This document shows, in pieces, positions 1-5,596 of a stretch of DNA of 6,047 bases. Under the pieces are notes generated by a model. That model had not been told where the DNA came from and did not search any database. It saw only the letters and a list, made by a program, of their open reading frames with translations. The DNA lies in assembly GCA_937894795.1 (NCBI GenBank), contig CALCQV010000036.1:1-6047 (forward strand). Reading direction: 5' to 3'. The translations under genes and the position numbers were made by a program. The stretch is from an uncultured Bacteroidales bacterium. Its GTDB lineage: Bacteria; Bacteroidota; Bacteroidia; Bacteroidales; Lentimicrobiaceae. Numbering within the stretch: position 1 is the stretch's first letter; the number at the start of each line of letters is the position of its first letter.

Positions 1-55
1 AACATAAAAGTACGGTTTTGTGGCGAACTTCTGTCCATCTTTATAGGGGGCCAGA
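1..55. repeat. 55-base perfect direct repeat, copy 1
   Basis: Bases 1-55 are identical to bases 244-298, in the same orientation and offset by 243. Similarity continues weakly for a few bases (56-59 against 299-302, one mismatch) up to the presumed IS terminus CA at 57-58. The repeat covers the IS terminal region plus the leader before the transposase ATG. Copy 1 starts exactly at the first base of the window, so its true left extent is unknown. Confidence 0.9.
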
Positions 56-248
56 CCAGTTGTCGGCGCTTGGCGCTTGGCGATCTATCCAGCCCCGATC
101 TATTGTATTTTTTCAACCATTCATAATAGGTCGTTTTCCCAATGTTATAGAACCTCAGACCGGCTGTGAGACCCATCTTTTGAATACCTCTTAGAATTTC
201 TCCTCTTTCTTCAGGTGTCCTTTTTGCAATTGATTTCTTCATGAACAT
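1..248 (-). pseudogene. Transposase N-terminal fragment (helix-turn-helix, OrfA-like), truncated
   Basis: The minus strand is open from ATG at 248 (a second in-frame ATG lies at 242, a third at 281 inside the terminal repeat) to the window edge. The product begins MFMKKSIAKRTPEERGEIL. It contains a helix-turn-helix-like stretch, TAGLRFYNIGKTTYYEWLKKY, typical of the DNA-binding N-terminus of IS3/IS481-type transposases, followed by NRSGLDRS. After about 63 residues the frame runs into the second copy of the IS terminus (WPPIKMDRSSPQNRTFM), which is normally non-coding or leader sequence. The natural continuation of the transposase is therefore lost inside this window. Because the repeat offset is 243 bases, a multiple of three, the frame stays open by arithmetic. 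I read this as a decayed or interrupted gene; it could also be the start of a second copy continuing outside the window. Confidence 0.55.
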
Positions 249-298
249 AAAAGTACGGTTTTGTGGCGAACTTCTGTCCATCTTTATAGGGGGCCAGA
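244..298. repeat. 55-base perfect direct repeat, copy 2
   Basis: This is the second copy of the repeat at 1-55. Here it is followed on the left side (below 244) by the transposase start codons and on the right side by the presumed IS end CA at 300-301, then by unrelated sequence leading into the fold-back element. Confidence 0.9.
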
Positions 299-312
299 TC
301 AGGTATTAAACC

Positions 313-487
313 TCATGAGATCCTTCGCTGCGCTCTGGATGACGGGTATCTGGCCGAGGATTATGGGTTAAAAGTGAAGGCAAAAAGGGTGGCACAGCCG
401 CCCTTCCTGCCTTCACTTTTGATCACCCCCTTATAAGAGAGAATCCCGTCATCCCGATCCCGAAGAATTCAGGTGCGGATCTCATGA
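313..487. repeat. Fold-back (MITE-like) palindromic element
   Basis: The outer arms TCATGAGATCC (313-323) and GGATCTCATGA (477-487) are perfect 11-base inverted repeats. A second pair, GGATGACGGG (337-346) and CCCGTCATCC (445-454), is a perfect 10-base inverted repeat. The centre is the hairpin at 370-420. Spacing between arms is unequal (13 against 22 bases), so the stem is interrupted. The left arm, with CCTTCGCTGCGCTCTGGATG, resembles palindromic sequences that I recall recurring in many bacterial genomes, though I cannot verify copies here. No coding capacity and no clear target-site duplication were found. It lies 11 bases from the IS terminus. Confidence 0.6.
370..420. other. Strong 51-base stem-loop
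   Basis: AAAAGTGAAGGCA (370-382) pairs perfectly with TGCCTTCACTTTT (408-420). After a 2x2 mismatch, AAGGGTGGC (385-393) pairs with GCCGCCCTT (397-405) with one G-T wobble, around a 3-base loop (394-396). That gives 22 paired positions in 51 bases. The 3' arm ends in TTTT, so it could act as a bidirectional terminator. There is no intact gene directly upstream on either strand, so I favour its being the core of the fold-back element or a structured RNA. Confidence 0.75.
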
Positions 488-576
488 TAAGCGCCTGCAG
501 CAATTACTTCAGACTTTTCTGTCAGGTTGACTGACTTTAAAAAGTTGTAATTAGAGTTCTATTAGGGTTTCATTTT

Positions 577-693
577 GATCAACTCCAGTAAAAGTCCAGA
601 TAAAATTCAGTACAATTTCAGTAAATTCTGGAAATAACTGAAATTCTACTGGACTTGAACAAGAATTAAACTGAAATTGATAAAAAGTTGATC
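577..693. repeat. AT-rich nested palindrome
   Basis: Three inverted pairs are nested about one centre: GATCAACT (577-584) with AGTTGATC (686-693), AAGTCCAG (592-599) with CTGGACTT (649-656), and AATTTCAGT (614-622) with ACTGAAATT (637-645). The loop is 623-636. The CAGT/ACTG-AAATT word occurs further times (about 606-611 and 670-678). All arms are exact, but the outer spacers are unequal. It could be another mobile fold-back sequence, a regulatory RNA or a protein-binding region. Nothing in the sequence decides between these. Confidence 0.5.
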
Positions 694-917
694 CTAACTT
701 AATATTACCGATTAGTTTCTGTATCTGACTTGGTATTTCAAATCTCCAACAGCTATGATTATAATGATCTATTCATTATGAATTACTTATATGCCCTTAA
801 TTGAAGATTCTCTGTTTTGTTGGCGCGTTTGATTAAATGAGAATTCAGTATCTGATACAATTTACTACAGGTAAGAAAATATTATTTTTTAAAAAAATAA
901 CCAACAATAAGAATTAA

Positions 918-951
918 TTGTATAAGAGATATTCTAATATTTGTAATTTTG
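918..951 (+). promoter_or_regulatory. Bacteroidota-type promoter for the surface-protein genes
   Basis: TTG at 918-920 and TAATTTTG at 944-951 are separated by 23 bases. They match the TTG-N17-23-TAnnTTTG pattern described for Flavobacterium and relatives. Transcription would start near 957-960, about 40 bases before the GTG at 997. I see no comparable promoter before 2941 or 3557, which fits co-transcription of the three genes. Confidence 0.5.
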
Positions 952-996
952 ATATCAATTTGGCTCTGTTAAATCTTCAATTTACTCGTCTGGACT

Positions 997-2847
997 GTGT
1001 TTATTAGTTCTATTCCGGATACCAATTTACTTCTGAAGAGGCACTATCTTTTGCTCCTGATCTTGTTGTGTGCCTTGATCTCAAGATCACAAATAGTAAT
1101 TCAAAATTACCAGCAACCTTATTATCAGAACTTTAATACCCTGGCAACAAGTGGTGTTTATAATACTACTTTGCCTGATGGTTGGTTCTTCTTTGAAACG
1201 GGAGGAAATGCCTATTATAGTCCGAACAACGGTTCAAACTCCGCGGGAAACACATATAGCTATGGTAATACAGGCGATACGGAAAGGGCTTTGGGATCAG
1301 TCAGATCAGGTAGTATTGCGTCCAGATATGGTGCTTGTATTATAAATAATACCGGTGGTACAATTACCAGGTTTACAATAGAATATGCCGGAGAACAGTG
1401 GAGTTTAGGGTGGATGGGCAGGCATGATAGCCTGGATTTTCAGTATAGTACCAACGCAACGTCACTAAACACCGGTACCTGGGTAGATTTCAATGCACTT
1501 GATTTCATTGGACCTGTTAACTCCGGCACCACCGGTGCTATAAATGGCAATCAATACGAGAATAGAGTACTAATTTCGGCTGTGGTTGACGGATTAAGCC
1601 TGGCCACCGGACAAGCTTTATGGATTCGATGGGTTGATGCACCTGCTGAAATGACCGATGATGGATTGGCAGTAGATGATTTCAGCATAATTGCCTCTGA
1701 TCCCTGTCCTGTAACGCTGGAATCGTTTTCTCCTTCATCAGGTCCGATTGGCACGGTTGTTACACTGAGTGGCAGTAATTTTGGTGAAGTCACAGCTGTA
1801 TTATTCAGTGGAGTTCCTGCAGAATCTTTTGAGCTTATCAGCGATACTGTTATTAAAGTTGTAGTTCCTCAAGGTGCTGTTACTGGGCGCATCAGTTGCA
1901 TTACCGGATGCGCTGCTATAAGTGAGTTTGATTTTATTTTGCTATATACTAATTGTGAGATTTCTTCAGGAATTATCATTTCAGAATTATGTGATCCATT
2001 GAATGGGTTTGAGACGGATAGATTTATTGAAATATTTAATCCTACAAGTGTACCCATTAGCCTTGATGGTTGGTCAGTGCGTGCAATCCCAAACAATACT
2101 GTTGACTCAGAGTGTAATGATTATGTAATGTGCTGGAATTTATCAGGTGAAATTACACCGGGTCAGGCACTAACTTGTGGATATAGCAATGCAATTGGGG
2201 TGGTGCACAATTTTATTGATCCTGAGTGGAAAACAGAAAGTACTATTAATGGTGCATGTTACTTATGGAATGGACAGTGGAGAGATGGCGCAGCACTTTA
2301 TGATAATTTCAACAACAGAACTGATGCCATCCTTCGGGAGCAGTCATCTGAAGATTGGTATAGCAACAGATCATTGTGCAGAAGCAGTGAAATATGCACA
2401 CCAAATCCGAATTCCTCCTATCTGGAGTGGGTTATTACTGATACAGTATATAGCGCTGACCTGCATCCATCTACACCTCAATTTCATAACTCTGAATGTA
2501 GTTTGGACAGTCTACCGATAATTACTCAACATCCTCTTTCACAGGAATCCTGCGAAGGTTCATTTGTTGAATTTCAGTTGCTGGCAACCGGTGGAATGGA
2601 ACCTTTGATATACAGATGGTTTGCACTCATAAATGGAGATTGGATGAATTTGACAGATCAACCCGGGTTTTCAGGGGCAGATACTTCCATACTTACCATA
2701 ACAACAATAACTACTTCTATGGATGGATCCCAATATTATTGTAAAATATTCAATAATGACGGCTATTGCTATATCAGTTCAAATGCTGCTCATTTATATA
2801 TATCAGATAATGTTGGGCCTGCTACCAATACTATATGGCATCAATAA
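997..2847 (+). CDS. Secreted multidomain surface protein (IPT/TIG, lamin-tail-like, Ig-like)
   Basis: This is a 616-residue exported protein with no enzymatic motif that I recognise. Residues 14-31 (KRHYLLLLILLCALISRS) form a signal peptide, with cleavage probably just after. Residues 38-233 are a beta-rich module ending in DDGLAVDDFSI, a motif common in extracellular jelly-roll-like domains. Residues 238-316 match an IPT/TIG domain (LESFSPSSGPIGTVVTLSG). Residues 324-500 look like a lamin-tail domain (IIISELCDP, DRFIEIFNPTSVPISLDGW) with an unusual number of cysteines. Residues 507-602 are Ig-like (ITQHPLSQESCEG, then QYYCKI). The protein ends GPATNTIWHQ, a tail shared with the next gene product, and lacks any T9SS sorting domain. 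The start is uncertain: GTG at 997 is the only conventional start after the in-frame stop at 970-972, yet a CTG at 1033 would give a more usual signal peptide. It is likely a surface or adhesive protein; its partner or substrate is unknown. Confidence 0.8.
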   Translation: MFISSIPDTNLLLKRHYLLLLILLCALISRSQIVIQNYQQPYYQNFNTLATSGVYNTTLPDGWFFFETGGNAYYSPNNGSNSAGNTYSYGNTGDTERALGSVRSGSIASRYGACIINNTGGTITRFTIEYAGEQWSLGWMGRHDSLDFQYSTNATSLNTGTWVDFNALDFIGPVNSGTTGAINGNQYENRVLISAVVDGLSLATGQALWIRWVDAPAEMTDDGLAVDDFSIIASDPCPVTLESFSPSSGPIGTVVTLSGSNFGEVTAVLFSGVPAESFELISDTVIKVVVPQGAVTGRISCITGCAAISEFDFILLYTNCEISSGIIISELCDPLNGFETDRFIEIFNPTSVPISLDGWSVRAIPNNTVDSECNDYVMCWNLSGEITPGQALTCGYSNAIGVVHNFIDPEWKTESTINGACYLWNGQWRDGAALYDNFNNRTDAILREQSSEDWYSNRSLCRSSEICTPNPNSSYLEWVITDTVYSADLHPSTPQFHNSECSLDSLPIITQHPLSQESCEGSFVEFQLLATGGMEPLIYRWFALINGDWMNLTDQPGFSGADTSILTITTITTSMDGSQYYCKIFNNDGYCYISSNAAHLYISDNVGPATNTIWHQ

Positions 2848-2940
2848 AATCAGTGTTAGTAATAAAAATAATCTATCAAACTCTCACAACGAACTTCATA
2901 TTGGCTATCAACTTAATATTCCAAACTAAATAAAATTATC

Positions 2941-3549
2941 ATGAATTTAAAAGTTAAAATGATTACCCTGCTTATGATTGTAATCATAAGTAATTTGGCA
3001 TCCCATGCTACCGCACAGCCTTATCCAAATTCTGGTGACCAGGTTGTTTGCCAGTATTCCAATCAACCTTATGGGGTCGAATGGAATGAAACTTCAACGT
3101 ATGAGTGGTCTATTATTCCTGTTACAGGAGGCAACGGAACTATTACAACCGGTGTTACTCCAAATCTGATAACAGTGTATTGGGAAAGTATAGGTACCTG
3201 CAATCTGCAACTTATTGAAACAAATGAGGCAGGCTGTTCAGTAACTGTTACCATCACAATAACGATAAACCTGACGCCTGTTCCGGTAATAACAGGCGCG
3301 GATATTGTTTGCTCAGGCGATACGGAAGCTTATGAGGTGGTATTAAACAGCGGTAATATTTATGAGTGGACAGTCTCAGGTGGTACCATTGAATCGGGCC
3401 AGGGAAGCAATCAGGTAACAATAACATGGACTGGCCCAACACCGGGGATATTAACGGTAACGGAAACCGCAGGTACCTGTTCTGCAGAAACATCTAAAAC
3501 AGTAGAAATAAATCCGCTTCCGGCTACACTCACAATTTTCCACAATTAA
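2941..3549 (+). CDS. Secreted protein with two PKD-like domains and a conserved C-terminal tail
   Basis: This is a 202-residue exported protein of unknown function. Residues 1-25 are a signal peptide (hydrophobic MITLLMIVIISNLA, then ATA before Q26). Two PKD/Ig-like beta domains follow, at roughly 31-110 and 114-191. They share the pattern V-C, [T/I]YEW[S/T], N-x-[I/V]T-x-x-W, then G-x-L-x-x-x-ET-x-x-x-GC or GTC. The chain stops 11 residues later with LPATLTIFHN, nearly the same tail as the upstream protein. No T9SS sorting domain, lipobox or membrane anchor is present. ATG 2941 is chosen because it gives a full signal peptide after an AT-rich leader typical of the phylum; M7 is a possible alternative. 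It lies 93 bases after the 616-residue gene and 7 bases before the next, so it is probably in one operon with both. Confidence 0.8.
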   Translation: MNLKVKMITLLMIVIISNLASHATAQPYPNSGDQVVCQYSNQPYGVEWNETSTYEWSIIPVTGGNGTITTGVTPNLITVYWESIGTCNLQLIETNEAGCSVTVTITITINLTPVPVITGADIVCSGDTEAYEVVLNSGNIYEWTVSGGTIESGQGSNQVTITWTGPTPGILTVTETAGTCSAETSKTVEINPLPATLTIFHN

Positions 3550-3554
3550 GGAGG
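3548..3554 (+). promoter_or_regulatory. Shine-Dalgarno-like AAGGAGG overlapping the upstream stop
   Basis: AAGGAGG begins within the TAA stop of the 202-residue gene (3547-3549) and ends two bases before ATG 3557. The match to anti-SD is perfect and unusual against the AT-rich leaders of the other genes, but the spacing is shorter than optimal. It fits translational coupling of the two genes. It may instead be fortuitous. Confidence 0.4.
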
Positions 3555-3556
3555 AG

Positions 3557-4183
3557 ATGAACTTTCAGTTGAAGCTGGTATGGAAATACTATGCCTTGTT
3601 TTTACTGCATTGTATTTGGCCTCCCGGAACTGAGGCATATTGCCAGATAAATCTAACTGACAGTGTGCAGGTAGGTATCACCAGGCATTATTGGGTCAAT
3701 TATACTGTTGGATCGAAATATCAATGGAGCATTGATGGCAATCTGTTTGAAGAGAAGGCTGAAAGAATCAGCATTTGTTGGCAGCAGGTTGGCGTGTTTA
3801 ATCTGGAGGTCAGGGAGATAAATATGAACGGTTGTGCCGGTGCCCCGTCAGCATTATCAGTAGTCGTTTCAAATGAGTTGGCTGATGGCTCTAGCTTGAC
3901 ATTTATTTTGCCTAATGCCTTTACACCCAATGGTGATGGATTGAACGATGAGTTTCATCCTGTTATCCTGGTAAATTCATTCAATATTGATGATTATTGT
4001 ATGATGATATTCAATAAGAGAGGCCAATTGCTGTTTGAATCAAGTGATATACGAAAAGGATGGGATGGTAACTTCAACTTACAAAGATCGCCCACCGGTA
4101 TTTACCTGGTAAAAGTGCTTTATTCGCCAGCCGGGTCATCTGCCAAAAGGGTGATGCACAGTAGAGTAGTGCTTTTAAGATAG
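3557..4183 (+). CDS. T9SS type B sorting domain (gliding-motility CTD) protein with one PKD-like domain
   Basis: This is a 208-residue surface protein exported first by Sec, then by the type IX secretion system. Residues 1-30 are a signal peptide (KYYALFLLHCIW). Residues 31-105 form a PKD-like domain (KYQWSIDG, ISICW, VGVFNLEVREINMNGC) built like those of the preceding gene product. Residues 117-208 are a complete gliding-motility-associated C-terminal domain (CHU_C/TIGR04131 type): LPNAFTPNGDGLNDEF at 118-133, IFNKRGQLLFES at 151-162, GWDGNF at 168-173 and PTGIYLVKVLY at 179-189. In this family the CTD targets cargo such as SprB to the outer-membrane T9SS. The protein is short for a type B cargo, being little more than a signal, one domain and a CTD. 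The usual PorP/SprF-like partner is not in this window. The start is ATG 3557, just after the preceding stop. Confidence 0.88.
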   Translation: MNFQLKLVWKYYALFLLHCIWPPGTEAYCQINLTDSVQVGITRHYWVNYTVGSKYQWSIDGNLFEEKAERISICWQQVGVFNLEVREINMNGCAGAPSALSVVVSNELADGSSLTFILPNAFTPNGDGLNDEFHPVILVNSFNIDDYCMMIFNKRGQLLFESSDIRKGWDGNFNLQRSPTGIYLVKVLYSPAGSSAKRVMHSRVVLLR

Positions 4184-4376
4184 GAAACATTTAAAATTGT
4201 CATTTAATCCCCAATATTATTGCTCAGCCAATAATCTAATCCCATATGCTGCTACCCCCTTTAGGAGCGGTGTGCAGCGGTTTCAACCCTTACCTTCGTT
4301 TCCCCCCTTATTGTTGATAACTTAAATTCAAATAATGGTAATGTTTGAATAATTTTGCAACCTGAAATAGCTGTTT
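4184..4376. other. Intergenic region between the surface-protein genes and the glycosyltransferase
   Basis: No coding region is seen. Two weak dyads are present: TTATTG (4217-4222) with CAATAA (4229-4234), and GCTGC (4248-4252) with GCAGC (4274-4278) enclosing a possible ACC/GGT extension. Neither is followed by a T-run, so I do not call a terminator. Base composition changes across this stretch, from AT-rich upstream to GC-richer downstream. Confidence 0.4.
4350..4357 (+). promoter_or_regulatory. Possible -7 promoter element of the glycosyltransferase gene
   Basis: TAATTTTG matches the Bacteroidota -7 consensus TAnnTTTG and lies 19 bases before ATG 4377, which would give a very short leader. 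No TTG is found at the expected 17-23 base spacing upstream, so only half of the promoter is supported. Confidence 0.35.
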
Positions 4377-5513
4377 ATGGTTTGGATCAATACCCTCATT
4401 GCTTCCGCATGGTTCCCCTGGCTGTTGCTGTTGCTGGCGGCACTGATTGTTCAACTGGTTTACTACTGGTTTGTATTCGGCAGATTAGCCTTCTATAATT
4501 CCGGCAAACGGCAGTTCACTGCCAACAAGCCGCCGGTATCGGTTATTATATGCGCCAAGAACGAGTACCATAACCTGGTGCGCTTTCTGCCCAAGGTGCT
4601 GGAACAGGATTACCCCCAATTTGAAGTGATTGTGGTAAACGATGCCTCTGATGATGATACCTTTTACCTGCTGCGTGAACTGAGTGACAGGTATGCACAC
4701 CTGAAGGTGGTGCATATTAAGGAAAACCTTAACTTCTTTACCGGCAAGAAGTTCCCTCTGTCGCTGGGCATCAAGTCGGCTCAATATGAGCAGTTGCTGC
4801 TGGCTGATGCCGACTGCATACCGGCAGGCCCCAACTGGATAAGCACCATGCAAGGCGCCTTTACCGGCAACACTGAAATAGTGCTTGGCTATGGAGCCTA
4901 CCTTGCGCAGCCGGGCCTGCTCAACAAGATAATACGTTATGATACGCTGCAGGTAGCCATGCAGTACATGAGCTTGGCCCTTTCGGGGATGCCTTACATG
5001 GGGGTGGGCCGCAACCTGGCCTATCACCGCTCACTCTTCTACAATACGGGCGGCTTTGTGAAGCACTATAAACTCATATCGGGCGATGATGACCTGTTCA
5101 TAAACAGCGTTGCCACCAAAAGCAATACGCGTGTGCAGCCTGACCCCGAAGCCTTCACCTACTCAAGGCCCAAGCAAACATGGGGTTCATGGCTTCGCCA
5201 GAAAAGACGGCACCTCACCACCGGCGGTTTCTACCGCTTTAAGCATAAAGTGGTGCTGGCCCTCTACCCGTTTACGCAACTTTTGTTTTTTGGTTTGTTG
5301 ATACTTATGGCCTGCTACAAGGTGGAACCCATACTGCTGGTTTCGCTGTTTGGAATACGGCTGGCCACGCAGCTCTTCATCACCGGCAAAAGCATGAGGC
5401 GCATGCGTGAGAGGGATTTCCTGCTATGGGTGCCTTTCTTTGAGCTTTTCATGATGCTGGTGAATATTAATCTTGGCATAAGAGGACTCTTTTCCAGGAA
5501 AACCCAATGGTAG
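4377..5513 (+). CDS. Membrane-bound family 2 glycosyltransferase
   Basis: This 378-residue inner-membrane GT2 (GT-A fold) enzyme would transfer a sugar from a nucleotide-sugar donor to an unknown acceptor, probably in glycan or polysaccharide synthesis. One transmembrane helix lies at about 11-35. The cytoplasmic catalytic domain spans roughly 50-285: PPVSVIICAKNE at 52-63, VVNDASDDD at 86-94, the metal-binding DAD at 144-146, GDDD at 236-239 (carrying the presumed catalytic base) and QKRRH at 275-279. QKRRH stands where processive enzymes have QxxRW; histidine in place of tryptophan is, as I recall, common in Bacteroidota members of this group. Three further hydrophobic segments lie near 292-312, 319-335 and 348-368. 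It is complete and of normal length. Codon use (CTG, GGC, CGC) differs from the upstream AT-rich genes. The substrate cannot be predicted, and no polysaccharide cluster is visible here. Confidence 0.88.
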   Translation: MVWINTLIASAWFPWLLLLLAALIVQLVYYWFVFGRLAFYNSGKRQFTANKPPVSVIICAKNEYHNLVRFLPKVLEQDYPQFEVIVVNDASDDDTFYLLRELSDRYAHLKVVHIKENLNFFTGKKFPLSLGIKSAQYEQLLLADADCIPAGPNWISTMQGAFTGNTEIVLGYGAYLAQPGLLNKIIRYDTLQVAMQYMSLALSGMPYMGVGRNLAYHRSLFYNTGGFVKHYKLISGDDDLFINSVATKSNTRVQPDPEAFTYSRPKQTWGSWLRQKRRHLTTGGFYRFKHKVVLALYPFTQLLFFGLLILMACYKVEPILLVSLFGIRLATQLFITGKSMRRMRERDFLLWVPFFELFMMLVNINLGIRGLFSRKTQW

Positions 5514-5596
5514 GGCACTTGCCGTGGAATCATGCCTGCGGCTGATGGCAGCTATAATTGAATAAACACGATGTTAACATTTTATAATGGAAGGAT

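Larger units (their letters stand above)
1..301 (-). mobile_element. Left end of an IS3-like insertion sequence, with a second copy of the same end
   Basis: Read on the minus strand, position 301 begins TGATCTGGCCCCCTATAAAG and continues into GATGGACAG. This resembles the TG...CCCC...GGACA terminal inverted repeats of IS3-family (IS3/IS150-type) elements, and a transposase-like reading frame starts about 50 bases inside it. The same terminus, beginning TGGTCTGG, recurs at position 58 reading outward through position 1. No right end, catalytic DDE region or target duplication lies in the window. The family name rests on terminus style and the helix-turn-helix frame only; IS481-type elements have similar ends. 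This is a fragment, not a complete element. Confidence 0.6.
302..996. other. Non-coding stretch between the IS fragment and the surface-protein genes
   Basis: I see no credible coding region on either strand. The stretch holds a GC-richer fold-back element (313-487), an AT-rich nested palindrome (577-693), a run around 882-900 that is a near-perfect A/T palindrome (TTATTTTTT followed by AAAAAAATAA), and a promoter just before the first gene (918-951). No tRNA, rRNA or CRISPR pattern is visible. Stops are frequent in all frames from about 490 to 960. Confidence 0.7.

Noticed and set aside
370..420. Calling the strong hairpin a rho-independent terminator
   Set aside because: There is no intact gene immediately upstream on either strand and only a four-base T run; it is better described as the core of the fold-back element.
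577..693. CRISPR-like interpretation of the repeated AATTTCAGT/ACTGAAATT words
   Set aside because: The words are short, irregularly spaced and inverted rather than direct repeats with uniform spacers.
1551..2096. Two minus-strand frames (1551-1793 and 1869-2096)
   Set aside because: Both lie inside IPT/TIG and lamin-tail coding sequence and show no features of their own.
2723..2929. 68-codon plus-strand frame crossing the end of the 616-residue gene, considered as a frameshifted continuation
   Set aside because: It shows no domain or sorting sequence, and the shared tail with the next protein argues that the stop at 2845-2847 is genuine.
4485..5027. 180-codon minus-strand open frame
   Set aside because: It lies wholly inside the glycosyltransferase gene, which has clear family motifs; the opposite frame has no recognisable domain and is a GC-rich shadow.
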